Shown here piece by piece: positions 44,680 through 53,250 of a DNA stretch of 64,000 bases. The position numbers were made by a program, and so were the translations under genes. The stretch spans positions 160,011 to 224,010 of the forward strand of contig NZ_LT976853.1 of NCBI RefSeq assembly GCF_900249755.1, in the 5' to 3' direction. Below the pieces are notes generated by a model. It saw only the letters and a list, made by a program, of their open reading frames with translations. It searched no databases and was not told where the DNA came from. Each line of letters starts with the position of its first letter. Position 1 is the stretch's first letter. Origin of the DNA: Cupriavidus taiwanensis. Lineage in GTDB: Bacteria; Pseudomonadota; Gammaproteobacteria; Burkholderiales; Burkholderiaceae.

Positions 44680-44839
44680 GATGCTGGGGCGCAACGCCGG
44701 CTGCTGCCGGCAACCGGGCCGCGTTGCGGCGGCGGATGTTTACATGCAGAATCGGGGCGCAAGTACAAAAATTCAAGGCGCGCCGCAACAGGCACGCTCT
44801 CCCGGGTCAATCCGGCCGAACCACCGGCCGGTCAGGAAA

Positions 44840-46021
44840 ATGCGCGATCTTACCAAAGAACACCAGGCGGCGTCGGGCCGCAGGCTGCACGCGTTCATCC
44901 CCAGATTTGCCAATTCGTTATTGAGTGCCGCGGCCTTCACCGCCGCGGCCGCGCTGCCGGCCGTGGCGGCGGACCTGACGATTACGCCGGCGCAGCAGGC
45001 CGAAGCCCAGCGCACCGCCCGGCACGGCATTCCCGTGGCCGACCTTGCCGCCAACGCGCCATCGCAATATACGGTGCGCGGCGGCGACACGCTGTGGGGC
45101 ATCTCGGGCCGCTTCCTGCGCCAGCCGTGGCGCTGGCCCGAGCTGTGGGGCATGAACCGGCAGCAGATCCGCAATCCGCACCTGATCTACCCGGGGCAGA
45201 TCCTGTATCTGATCCAGCGCGACGGGCGTGCCTGGCTGTCGACCGCGCCGGGCGGCGGCGACACCGTGCGGCTGTCGCCGCAGATGCGCAGCGGCGCCAC
45301 TGACAGCGCCGCCATCCTGAGCATCCCCGCCGCCGATATCGAGCCCTTCCTGATCCGGCCGCTGGTGGTCGACCAGAACACGCTGGACACCTCGGCGCGC
45401 ATCGTCGCGGTGTCGGAATCGCGCGTCATCCTGGGCCGCGACGACACCGGCTACGCGCGCGGCATTCCCGCTGACGCTCCACCGGGCAGCGACTGGCAGG
45501 CCTACCGCCCGCTCACGCCGGTGCGCGATCCGGTGACGCAGGCCGTGCTCGGCTACGAGGCCGAATATGAAGGCAATGTGCGCCTGGCACGCGGTGCGCA
45601 GGGCCCGGACGCGGTCTCGACCATGCAGGTCACGCAGGCCAGGCAGGAAATGGGCGTCGGCACGCTGCTGATGCCGCAGCCCGCGCGCGAAGCCTTGCGC
45701 TACGTGCCGCACGCGCCCGATGCGCAGCTCGACGGCCGCGTCGCCAAGGTCTATGGCGGGGTGGAGTTCGGTGGCGCCCGGCAGGTGGTGGTGCTCAACC
45801 TCGGCAGCCAGGCCGGGGTGGAGCCGGGCCACGTGCTGGCCCTGTCGCGCACCGGCGAAACCGTGGCCGACAAGACCGACAGCAACCGCGCCATCCGGCT
45901 GCCGGACGAGCGCTACGGGCTGGCCTTTGTCTTCCGCGTGTTTCCCGGCGTGTCGTATGCGCTGGTCACCGACGCTTCCAACGTGATCGCGGTCGGCGAC
46001 CGGGCCACCTCGCCGCGCTGA
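44840..46021 (+). CDS. LysM-domain secreted protein, possible peptidoglycan-binding
   Basis: A 393-residue protein. A signal peptide (about residues 20-43, ending PAVAADL) is followed by a LysM domain near 82-130: YTVRGGDTLWGISGRFLRQP, then MNRQQIRNPHLIYPGQILYL. The remainder, about 250 residues, is a beta-rich region found in betaproteobacterial proteins of this type and of unknown role. AGGAAA precedes the ATG. It starts the chain LysM, dprA, thioredoxin-like and topB; the gap to dprA is only 7 bp. Occurrence upstream of dprA is typical for Burkholderiaceae. Confidence 0.9.
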   Translation: MRDLTKEHQAASGRRLHAFIPRFANSLLSAAAFTAAAALPAVAADLTITPAQQAEAQRTARHGIPVADLAANAPSQYTVRGGDTLWGISGRFLRQPWRWPELWGMNRQQIRNPHLIYPGQILYLIQRDGRAWLSTAPGGGDTVRLSPQMRSGATDSAAILSIPAADIEPFLIRPLVVDQNTLDTSARIVAVSESRVILGRDDTGYARGIPADAPPGSDWQAYRPLTPVRDPVTQAVLGYEAEYEGNVRLARGAQGPDAVSTMQVTQARQEMGVGTLLMPQPAREALRYVPHAPDAQLDGRVAKVYGGVEFGGARQVVVLNLGSQAGVEPGHVLALSRTGETVADKTDSNRAIRLPDERYGLAFVFRVFPGVSYALVTDASNVIAVGDRATSPR

Positions 46022-46028
46022 GCCCGCC

Positions 46029-47231
46029 TTGGTGACGTCCCCGGCGGCGCCCGCCTGCGCCGCGCGTCCTGGCCATGCCGGCGTCGGCGGGCCAGCCGCC
46101 ATCCGCAATGCCGACGACCTCAAGGCATGGCTGCAGCTGGCCTGCGCCCCCGGCGTCGGCCCGGTCGCGGTGCGCCTGCTGCTGGCGGCATTCGGGATGC
46201 CGCAGCAGGTGCTGGCGCAGAGCGTGACGGCGCTGTCCGCCGTGGTCCCGGTCAAGCTGGCCCGCGCGGTGCTGGCTAAGCCTGGTGCCGGGCTGCCGGC
46301 GCTGGTCGAGCGCACGCTGGCGTGGCTCGGCACACCCGGCAACCACCTGCTCACGCTGGCCGACGACGCCTACCCTGCCCGCCTGTTCGACCTGCACGAT
46401 CCGCCGCCGCTGCTATATATCAAAGGCGATCCCGCGCTGCTGGCCCGCCCGGCGGTGGCCATCGTCGGCGCGCGCAAGGCCACCGAGCAGGGCAAGCGCG
46501 ATGCGCAGGCTTTCGGGCGCGAGCTGTCCGAGTCGGGCCTGACGGTGATCTCCGGCCTGGCGCTGGGGATCGACGCCGCAGCGCATGCCGGCGGGCTGCT
46601 TGGCTGCGGCGGCACCATCGCGGTCACGGGTACGGGGGCCGACCGGGTCTATCCGCCCGACAACCTTGGCCTGGCCCATGAGGTCGCCGGGCGCGGCGCG
46701 GTGGTCACCGAATTTCCGCTCGGCATGCAGGGCATGCCGGCCAACTTCCCGCGCCGCAACCGCATCATCGCGGCGCTCGCGCATGGGGTGCTGGTGGTCG
46801 AGGCCGCGGCGCGCTCGGGCTCGCTCATCACCGCGCGGCTGGCCGCGGAACTCGGGCGCGAGGTGTTCGCGGTGCCGGGGTCGATCCACGCGCCGCTGTC
46901 ACAGGGTTGCCACCTGCTGATCCGCCAGGGCGCCAAGCTGGTGGAGCGCACCGAGGACGTGCTCGAAGAAATCAACCTGGGGCCGGCGGCGCCGGGCATT
47001 GGCCGGCCGACGCTGCCCGGGCCGGCTTCACCGCCACCTTCGGACCAGTCTGAATTTGCCGACCCCGCCGACCCGCTGCTGGCCGCCCTCGGCTACGATC
47101 CGGTTACGCTGGATGCGCTGTGCGAGCGCAGCGGCCAGTCACCGGACGCCGCCGCGGCACGCCTGCTGCAACTGGAACTGGCCGGGCATGCCGAGCGTCT
47201 ACCGGGAAACCTGTTCCGACGCCTTGCTTGA
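46029..47231 (+). CDS. dprA: DNA processing protein DprA
   Basis: A 400-residue DprA (Smf), which loads RecA on incoming single-stranded DNA during transformation. The N-terminal HhH-like region (GVGPVAVRLLLAAFG) precedes the Rossmann-like core (VAIVGARKATEQGKRDAQAF, SGLALGIDAAAHAGGLLGCG, GADRVYPPDN, RNRIIAALAHGVLVVEAAARS and GSLITARLAAELGREVFAVPGS). The C-terminal winged-helix DML1 domain (LAALGYDPVTLDALCERSGQ) is present. The start is TTG 46029 or GTG 46032; no ATG fits. Full length and apparently functional, suggesting competence machinery elsewhere. Confidence 0.94.
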   Translation: MVTSPAAPACAARPGHAGVGGPAAIRNADDLKAWLQLACAPGVGPVAVRLLLAAFGMPQQVLAQSVTALSAVVPVKLARAVLAKPGAGLPALVERTLAWLGTPGNHLLTLADDAYPARLFDLHDPPPLLYIKGDPALLARPAVAIVGARKATEQGKRDAQAFGRELSESGLTVISGLALGIDAAAHAGGLLGCGGTIAVTGTGADRVYPPDNLGLAHEVAGRGAVVTEFPLGMQGMPANFPRRNRIIAALAHGVLVVEAAARSGSLITARLAAELGREVFAVPGSIHAPLSQGCHLLIRQGAKLVERTEDVLEEINLGPAAPGIGRPTLPGPASPPPSDQSEFADPADPLLAALGYDPVTLDALCERSGQSPDAAAARLLQLELAGHAERLPGNLFRRLA

Positions 47232-47324
47232 AAGCCACGCCCCGGCCGCTTCCGGGCCGCTCGTGCAATACCGATACAATCGCCGGCTGTCCGTGTGTCG
47301 CGGGCAGCTCATGTTTCCGATGCC

Positions 47325-47729
47325 ATGACAGTTTACTTTCCTGAACGTGATGCCAGCGCCATTGCCAAGTGCCTGGCGGCACGGCCGCAGGCCCGCCTGG
47401 TGGCCTGCCTGTGCGCGCAGTGGTGCGGCACGTGCAGGGATTACCTGGTGGCGCTGACGGCGCTGGCCGCGCGCCACCCTGATGATTGCTTTGTCTGGAT
47501 CGATATCGAGACCCATGCGGATGCGCTGGGCGATATCGATATCGAGAATTTCCCGACGGTGCTGGTGCAGCCGGCGGCAGGCGGGACGCCGCAGTTCTAT
47601 GGCACCCTGCTGCCGCATATCGAGGTGCTCGAGCGCATGCTCACCCGCGGTGCGGCGATGCCGGCGCCCGCGGAAGCTGTGCCACAGGTGCTGGACTGGT
47701 TGCTTGGCGGGGGGCGCGGCGGCGGCTAG
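47325..47729 (+). CDS. Thioredoxin-like protein
   Basis: A 134-residue cytoplasmic thioredoxin-fold protein with the redox pair Cys34-Gly-Thr-Cys37 in CAQWCGTCRDYLVAL and a cis-Pro in ENFPTVLVQP. The helix after the fold (LPHIEVLERMLTRGAAMPAP) and Gly-rich tail are extra. WCGTC rather than WCGPC suggests a reductant or isomerase of altered potential. It sits between dprA and topB with gaps of 93 and 169 bp. Partner proteins are unknown. Confidence 0.85.
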   Translation: MTVYFPERDASAIAKCLAARPQARLVACLCAQWCGTCRDYLVALTALAARHPDDCFVWIDIETHADALGDIDIENFPTVLVQPAAGGTPQFYGTLLPHIEVLERMLTRGAAMPAPAEAVPQVLDWLLGGGRGGG

Positions 47730-47898
47730 CTGGCGCCCTGGTGGCGCGTGCGACGGCAGGCGGGCCGCCATAAGGCTGGCTTGCACCGCCGTCGAAACCG
47801 CGCTTATTATTGGCGCCTCATAGCCCCCCGGCGTTCCGATTACTTCGTTTGCAGTGCAATTAGCGGGTTGCCGGATGCAGCCCGCAAGGACCCTTCCC

Positions 47899-50589
47899 AT
47901 GTCAAAAGCCCTCATCATCGCGGAAAAACCGTCGGTCGCGGCGGATATCGCCCGTGCCCTCGGGGGGTTTACCAAGCACGACGAGTATTTCGAGAGCGAT
48001 GACTACGTGCTGTCCTCCGCCGTCGGCCACCTGGTCGAGATCGCCGCGCCGGACGAATACGAGGTCAAGCGCGGCAAGTGGAGCTTCGCCAACCTGCCGG
48101 TGATCCCGCCGCATTTCGACCTGCGCCCGATCGCCAAGACCGAGTCGCGCCTGAAGGTGCTGAACCGGCTGATCAAGCGCAAGGACGTCACCGCGCTGAT
48201 CAACGCCTGCGACGCGGGGCGCGAAGGGGAACTGATTTTCCGCCTGATCGCGCAGCAGGCCAAGGCCAAGCAGCCGGTGCGCCGGCTGTGGCTGCAATCG
48301 ATGACGCCGCAGGCGATCCGCGACGGCTTTGCCGCCCTGCGCGAAGACGAAGACATGCTGCCGCTGGCCGATGCCGCGCGCTGCCGCTCCGAGGCCGACT
48401 GGCTGGTCGGCATCAACGGCACCCGCGCCATGACCGCCTTCAACAGCAAGGGCGGCGGCTTCTTCCTGACCACCGTGGGCCGCGTGCAGACGCCGACGCT
48501 GTCGATCGTGGTGGAGCGCGAAGAGAAGATCAAGCACTTCGTGCCGCGCGACTACTGGGAAGTGCGCGCCGAGTTCATCGCCGCCGCCGGCCTGTACGAA
48601 GGCCGCTGGTTCGATCCCAAGTTCAAGAAAAACGAGTTCGACCCCGAGGCGCGCGAGTCGCGCCTGTGGAGCGAGGCCGAGGCCAAGAGCATCGTCGCCG
48701 CGTGCCGCGACAAGCCCGGCATCGTTTCCGAGGAATCCAGGCCGTCGACGCAGCAGTCGCCGGCGCTGTTCGACCTGACCACGCTGCAGCGCGAGGCCAA
48801 CTCGCGCTTCGGCTTCTCGGCCAAGAACACGCTGGGCCTGGCGCAGGCGCTGTATGAAAAGCACAAGGTCCTGACCTACCCGCGTACCGACGCGCGCGCG
48901 CTGCCCGAGGACTACCTGGACACGGTCAAGCAGACCATGGACATGCTCGCCGACAGCTCGCCCAACTACCTGCCGCACGCGAAGAAAATCCTGGCGCAGG
49001 GCTGGGTCAAGCCGAACAAGAAGATCTTCGACAACAGCAAGATCAGCGACCACTTCGCCATTATCCCGACGCTGCAGGCGCCCAAGAACCTGTCGGAGCC
49101 GGAGCAGAAGCTGTACGACCTGGTGGTGCGCCGCTTCCTGGCGGTGTTCTTCCCCGCGGCCGAGTTCCAGGTCACCACCCGCATCACGGAAGTCGCCGGC
49201 CACCACTTCAAGACCGAAGGCAAGGTGCTGGTCAACCCGGGCTGGCTGGTGATCTACGGCCGCGAAGCGCAGGGTGACAAGGATGCCGCCAACCTGGTGC
49301 CGGTGGCCAGGGACGAGAAAGTCAAGACCGACAAGGTCGAGGGCGTCGGCCTGACCACCAAGCCGCCCGCGCGCTACAACGAAGCCACGCTGCTGTCGGC
49401 GATGGAAGGCGCCGGCAAGCTGGTCGACGACGACGCGCTGCGCGAGGCCATGGCCGGCAAGGGCCTGGGCACGCCGGCCACGCGCGCCGCCATCATCGAA
49501 GGCTTGCTGACCGAGAAATACCTGGTGCGCGAAGGCCGCGAGCTGATCCCCACCGCCAAGGCGTTCCAGCTGATGACGCTGCTGCGCGGCCTGGGCGTGC
49601 AGGAACTGACGCAGGCGGAACTGACCGGCGAGTGGGAGCACAAGCTTTCGCAGATCGAGCGCGGCCGCCTCAAGCGCGACGAGTTCATGCGCGAGATCGC
49701 GCAGATGACGCAGCAGATCGTCAAGCGCGCCAAGGAATACGACAGCGACACCATCCCCGGCGACTACGCCACGCTGGACACCCCCTGCCCGCAGTGCGGC
49801 GGCCAGGTCAAGGAGAACTACCGCCGCTTTGCCTGCACCGCGTGCGAGTTCTCGATCAGCAAGATCCCGGGCGGCCGCCAGTTCGAGATCGACGAAGTCG
49901 AGGAACTGCTGCTGAAGAAAGAGATCGGTCCGCTGCAGGGTTTCCGCAGCAAGATGGGCCGCCCGTTCGCCGCCATCCTCAAGCTGGGCAAGGACGACGA
50001 AGGCCATTACAAGATGGAATTCGACTTCGGCCAGAACGATGACGACAACGACGGCGAGCCGGTCGACTTCAGCGGCCAGCAGCCGGTGGGCACCTGCCCG
50101 AAGTGCGGCGGCTCGGTGTTCGAGCACGGCATGAAGTACGTCTGCGAGAACAGCACGATCAGCCCCAAGAGCTGCGACTTCACCACCGGCAAGATCATCC
50201 TGCAGCAGGAAATCAGCCGCGAGCAGATCGGCAAGCTGCTCAACGAAGGCAAGACCGACCTGCTAACCGGCTTCAAGTCGTCGCGCACGGGCCGCAACTT
50301 CAAGGCCTTCCTGGTCAAGCAGCCGGACGGCAAGATCGGCTTCGAGTTCGAGGTGCGCGAGCCCAAGGCCGGCGCCAAGACGGCCGCCAAGGCTCCGGCC
50401 AGGGCGGCATCGCGCGGCACGGCGGAAGCCGAAGCGGCGCCCGTGACCAAGACCGCCGCCAAGACTGCCACCAAGACTGCGGCCAAGACCGCCGCTGCCA
50501 AGGCGCCGGCGAAGAAGGCCGCGGCGAAGAAGGCACCCGCCAAGACCGCGGCGGCAAAGAAGACGCGCGCGGCAGCCGCCGGCGAGTAA
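47899..50589 (+). CDS. topB: DNA topoisomerase III with zinc motifs and Lys/Ala tail
   Basis: An 896-residue type IA topoisomerase of the TopB kind. The Toprim domain has IIAEKPSVAADIARALG and DAGREGELIFRL; the active-site Tyr327 lies in VLTYPRTDARALPEDY. After the core come two zinc-binding segments (CPQCGGQ with CTAC; CPKCGGS with CENS and CDF). The last 60 residues are Ala/Lys repeats (AAKTAAAKAPAKKAAAKKAP), like histone H1 and a probable non-specific DNA-binding tail. The ATG has AAGGA nine bases upstream. A perfect bidirectional terminator follows the stop. Confidence 0.94.
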   Translation: MSKALIIAEKPSVAADIARALGGFTKHDEYFESDDYVLSSAVGHLVEIAAPDEYEVKRGKWSFANLPVIPPHFDLRPIAKTESRLKVLNRLIKRKDVTALINACDAGREGELIFRLIAQQAKAKQPVRRLWLQSMTPQAIRDGFAALREDEDMLPLADAARCRSEADWLVGINGTRAMTAFNSKGGGFFLTTVGRVQTPTLSIVVEREEKIKHFVPRDYWEVRAEFIAAAGLYEGRWFDPKFKKNEFDPEARESRLWSEAEAKSIVAACRDKPGIVSEESRPSTQQSPALFDLTTLQREANSRFGFSAKNTLGLAQALYEKHKVLTYPRTDARALPEDYLDTVKQTMDMLADSSPNYLPHAKKILAQGWVKPNKKIFDNSKISDHFAIIPTLQAPKNLSEPEQKLYDLVVRRFLAVFFPAAEFQVTTRITEVAGHHFKTEGKVLVNPGWLVIYGREAQGDKDAANLVPVARDEKVKTDKVEGVGLTTKPPARYNEATLLSAMEGAGKLVDDDALREAMAGKGLGTPATRAAIIEGLLTEKYLVREGRELIPTAKAFQLMTLLRGLGVQELTQAELTGEWEHKLSQIERGRLKRDEFMREIAQMTQQIVKRAKEYDSDTIPGDYATLDTPCPQCGGQVKENYRRFACTACEFSISKIPGGRQFEIDEVEELLLKKEIGPLQGFRSKMGRPFAAILKLGKDDEGHYKMEFDFGQNDDDNDGEPVDFSGQQPVGTCPKCGGSVFEHGMKYVCENSTISPKSCDFTTGKIILQQEISREQIGKLLNEGKTDLLTGFKSSRTGRNFKAFLVKQPDGKIGFEFEVREPKAGAKTAAKAPARAASRGTAEAEAAPVTKTAAKTATKTAAKTAAAKAPAKKAAAKKAPAKTAAAKKTRAAAAGE

Positions 50590-50603
50590 GCGCAGCCGCC
50601 CAT

Positions 50604-50634
50604 GCAAAACGCCCGGCATTGCCGGGCGTTTTGC
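50604..50634. terminator. Bidirectional terminator between topB and the LysR gene
   Basis: GCAAAACGCCCGGCA and TGCCGGGCGTTTTGC form a 15-bp perfect stem with a 1-base centre. It serves the two convergent genes. Confidence 0.92.
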
Positions 50635-50664
50635 TTTTTGCGTGCGCACCGCGCGCGCGGCCGT

Positions 50665-51606
50665 TCAGGTGCGCATGGCGTGGGTGCCCAGGCTGACGGG
50701 GGGCTGCACTTCCTTGCCTCGCACCTGCCCTTCTTCCAGCAGGAAGTCGATAAAGGCGCGCACCTTGGTGGGCAGAAACTTGCGGCTGGGATAGACCACG
50801 CTGACATCGCGCCGGGGCAACTGGTACTGCGGCAGCACGTGCACCAGCCGGCCCGATTCGATATTGGGCCGCGCCAGGTAAGACGACAGCATGGCCACGC
50901 CCATGTCGGCCAGCGCGGCCTGGTGCGCCAGCTCGGCGTTGCTGCACAGCAGCCCCGGGCGGATCGGCACCGTCACCTCGCCTTCGGGCCCCAGCAGCGT
51001 CCATTCGTGCTCGGCGCTGGGCAGGCGCATGGCGATGCAGCGATGGTGGCTCAGCTCATGGGCATGGCGGATCGGGGCATGCGCGGCGACATAGCCGGGC
51101 GAGGCGCACAGGATCACCTCGGCCGACAGCAGCGGGCGCGCCACCAGATGCGACCCCAGTCCCAGGTCGGACAGCATCACGGCGACGTCGCGGCCTTCTT
51201 CGACGATATCGACATTGCGGTCCGACAGGATCACGTCGAACACCACGTCCGGGTAAAGCTGCTGGAAGCGCGACAGCAGCTCGGGCAGCAGGTGCAGGCC
51301 GAACATCACCGGCGTCACCAGGCGCAGCGTGCCGGACAGCGACTGGCTGCGCGCCGTGACCACGCTTTCGGCTTCCTCCACGTCTTCGAGGATCTGCTGG
51401 CAGCGCTGCAGATAGGTCTCGCCGGCATCGGTCAGCGACAGGCTGCGCGTGGTCCGGTTGAGCAGGCGCGTGCCGAGGTGGCTTTCCAGGTCGGCCACGT
51501 AGCGCGTGACCACAGCGTTGGACATTTCCAGCTGCTGCGCTGCACGCGCGAAGCTGCCGAGTTCCACCACTTTGGAAAACACACGCATCGACTGCAGGCG
51601 ATCCAT
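50665..51606 (-). CDS. LysR-family regulator (CrgA/DmlR-like)
   Basis: A 313-residue LysR protein: HTH at the N-terminus (MDRLQSMRVFSKVVELGSFA, RAAQQLEMSNAVVTRYVADL) and effector domain from about 90 (LSGTLRLVTPVMFGLHLLPE and GVAMLSSYLARPNIESGRLV). The wording belongs to the large CrgA/DmlR group that controls aromatic or dicarboxylate metabolism, or drug efflux. It is divergent from the small repeat-protein gene, 201 bp away, which is the most likely local target. Effector unknown. Confidence 0.9.
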   Translation of the reverse strand: MDRLQSMRVFSKVVELGSFARAAQQLEMSNAVVTRYVADLESHLGTRLLNRTTRSLSLTDAGETYLQRCQQILEDVEEAESVVTARSQSLSGTLRLVTPVMFGLHLLPELLSRFQQLYPDVVFDVILSDRNVDIVEEGRDVAVMLSDLGLGSHLVARPLLSAEVILCASPGYVAAHAPIRHAHELSHHRCIAMRLPSAEHEWTLLGPEGEVTVPIRPGLLCSNAELAHQAALADMGVAMLSSYLARPNIESGRLVHVLPQYQLPRRDVSVVYPSRKFLPTKVRAFIDFLLEEGQVRGKEVQPPVSLGTHAMRT

Positions 51607-51807
51607 GACATAGTCTCCCGTTTTTACGCTGAATTCTTACGCAATCAGCCTATTTTATTGTCCGAATCAAAACTAATCATTGTGGATCCTGATATTTATT
51701 GATATGAGGGAAATGCCTAATATCTAGCCATCGGATGCCGCAATGCAACATGCCCTTCCCCTGAAGGTGCCGGATCAGGCATCCACGCTACAAGAAAGGC
51801 CTGAATC

Positions 51808-52098
51808 ATGAAAACCAATCGTTACGCCCTGATCGCTGTCGCCACCGTCGCTGCCGCCCTGTCCGCTGCGCCGGCCTTTGCCAAGAACGGCAAGTTCGAT
51901 GTCTTCACCGACGGCGCCAAGGTGGCCAGCTTCGATGTCTACGCCGACGGCGCCCGCGCCGGCAAGTTCGACCCGTACACGGACGGTGCCAAGGCCGGCA
52001 AGTTCGACGCCTTCACCGACGGCGCCCGAACCGGCAAGTTCGACACCTTCTCGGAAGGCGCGAAGTACGACACCACCACCGATCGCGCGCCGCTCTGA
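51808..52098 (+). CDS. Small secreted protein of five 12-residue repeats
   Basis: A 96-residue protein. A signal peptide (about 1-25, ending APAFAK) is followed by five consecutive 12-residue units on the pattern GKFDxFTDGAKx: NGKFDVFTDGAK, VASFDVYADGAR, AGKFDPYTDGAK, AGKFDAFTDGAR, TGKFDTFSEGAK, and a short tail YDTTTDRAPL. Each unit has an FD pair, an aromatic and a (T/A)DGA turn. The DNA repeats are 36 bp and diverged at third positions, indicating selection on the protein. I do not recognise a family with known function; periplasmic or exported metal- or surface-binding is conceivable. The gene is divergent from a LysR regulator. Confidence 0.85.
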   Translation: MKTNRYALIAVATVAAALSAAPAFAKNGKFDVFTDGAKVASFDVYADGARAGKFDPYTDGAKAGKFDAFTDGARTGKFDTFSEGAKYDTTTDRAPL

Positions 52099-52179
52099 GC
52101 CAGCGCGGTCCCGCCCGCTTGAACCTGGTCTCCACAGGTCTTTAGGAGAGCGCCCAGCGTCTCTCCCGCTTTATTGGAG

Positions 52180-52215
52180 AAGAAGCCCGCACCGGTTCCG
52201 GTGCGGGCTTCTTTG
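52180..52215. terminator. Strong terminator after the repeat-protein gene
   Basis: Perfect 16-bp arms (AAGAAGCCCGCACCGG with its complement) and a 2-base loop, followed by TGTTT. It lies 82 bp after the repeat-protein stop; the intervening bases hold no gene. Confidence 0.85.
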
Positions 52216-52306
52216 TTTCTGGCGCCGGCGCGTCCGTGCCGAAGCGCAAACGATTATGCCAGACGCCGCAAAGCAGCAAAGGCGCGGCCGTGGCCCGGAC
52301 AAAAGA

Positions 52307-52331
52307 AAAACGGGCCATGTCGGCCCGTTTT
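52307..52331 (-). terminator. Terminator of the glycine-zipper gene
   Basis: AAAACGGGCC and GGCCCGTTTT arms with a 5-base loop, 18 bp after the glycine-zipper stop codon on the minus strand; the stem runs into AAAA/TTTT. Confidence 0.85.
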
Positions 52332-52348
52332 GCTGACCCCGCTGCGAC

Positions 52349-52807
52349 TTAATCGTCGTAGTGGTGGCGATGATGGTGCTTGTGCTTCTTGCGCTTGTAA
52401 TGGCTCTTGTTGTAATAGCGGCGGTCATCGTCGTACGAGTTGCTGCGCGAGATATTGCCGCCCAGCGCCGCGCCCGCGCCGCCACCCAGGCCGGCGCCGA
52501 TCAGACCGCCGGTGCGCCCGCCCATGGCGTTGCCGGCCGCGGTGCCGGCACCACCGCCGAGCGCGCCGCCGATGATGGCGCCGGTGCGCTCGCGGCGGTT
52601 GGACGTGACCGCGCCACCGGCGCCGCCGCCCACCGCACCGCCGATCACGGCGCCGGTGCTGCCGCCCAGCGCGCCGCCGACTGCGGCACCGGCGACCCCG
52701 CCCAGTGCGCCGCCGAGGGCGTTGTTCATGTCGCCCGCGACGGCCGGCAGCGCGCAGGCCGCCAGGGCAAGGGCAACGGTCAGGTTGCGAATGGGATGGC
52801 GAGTCAT
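52349..52807 (-). CDS. Glycine-zipper membrane-associated protein with His/Lys/Tyr tail
   Basis: A 152-residue protein. A signal peptide ends near residue 24 (LPAVAGD); the body (27-118) is glycine-zipper repeats of GGALGGxAGAAVGG type in three blocks, which form tightly packed membrane helices. The C-terminus is strikingly basic and metal-ligand rich: YDDDRRYYNKSHYKRKKHKH, then HHRHHYDD. Glycine-zipper proteins often sit in the outer membrane or act under envelope stress. The promoter has TATCTA as -10 with a TTACAG from the phased repeat 16 bp upstream, pointing to activation by an OmpR-type regulator. Confidence 0.85.
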   Translation of the reverse strand: MTRHPIRNLTVALALAACALPAVAGDMNNALGGALGGVAGAAVGGALGGSTGAVIGGAVGGGAGGAVTSNRRERTGAIIGGALGGGAGTAAGNAMGGRTGGLIGAGLGGGAGAALGGNISRSNSYDDDRRYYNKSHYKRKKHKHHHRHHYDD

Positions 52808-52867
52808 ATCTTTTTTCCTCTAATTGCCACGATGTGTCGCAAGTGTAGATAAGGTGCCGCAGCCTTG

Positions 52868-52907
52868 CTGTAACCACCTGTAAAGCCCTGTAACCCCCTG
52901 CAGAAAC
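52868..52907. promoter_or_regulatory. Four 10-bp-phased CTGTAA direct repeats
   Basis: CTGTAACCAC, CTGTAAAGCC, CTGTAACCCC, CTGCAGAAAC in tandem, 60-100 bp upstream of the glycine-zipper start. On the gene's own strand they read TTACAG every 10 bp. Head-to-tail sites about one helical turn apart are the mark of OmpR/PhoB-type response regulators, and the last site takes the place of the -35 element. Confidence 0.7.
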
Positions 52908-52956
52908 GGTATCGCGGGATTACAAAGGCGCGGTGAAAATACAACACTTAATAAAA

Positions 52957-52986
52957 AGACAGGCGACCATGTGATCGCCTGTCTGC
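52957..52986 (-). terminator. Terminator of the cstA-ybdD operon
   Basis: AGACAGGCGA and TCGCCTGTCT arms with an 8-base loop; on the minus strand TTTTATT follows the stem. It lies 45 bp after the ybdD stop codon. Confidence 0.88.
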
Positions 52987-53030
52987 ATTGTCTGCCGCCG
53001 CCCGAAGCGGCGGCGATGCTCAGCGTGCGC

Positions 53031-53225
53031 CTAGCAGCACTTGCCCTGCCCGCCGCCGTAGCGCGCTTCCTGGCGCTCGCGGAAGAACTCTTCGTAGCTC
53101 ATCGGCGCGCGGTCGGGGTGCGTGCTTTCCATGTGCGCCACATAGGTCTGGTAGTCGGGCAGCCCGACCATCAGCCGCAGCGACTGCCCGAGGTAACGCC
53201 CCATGGTGCCTAGTTGTTCCAGCAT
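53031..53225 (-). CDS. YbdD/YjiX-family small protein
   Basis: A 64-residue DUF466 protein (LGQSLRLMVGLPDYQTYVAH, MESTHPDRAPMSYEEFFRER). It ends in the typical CC. In E. coli the homologue YbdD is cotranscribed with cstA and is needed for pyruvate uptake by the CstA-type transporter. Here it follows cstA by 25 bp and shares its terminator. Confidence 0.9.
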   Translation of the reverse strand: MLEQLGTMGRYLGQSLRLMVGLPDYQTYVAHMESTHPDRAPMSYEEFFRERQEARYGGGQGKCC

Positions 53226-53250
53226 GGCGGGCTCCTTGTCTAGTTCAGCG

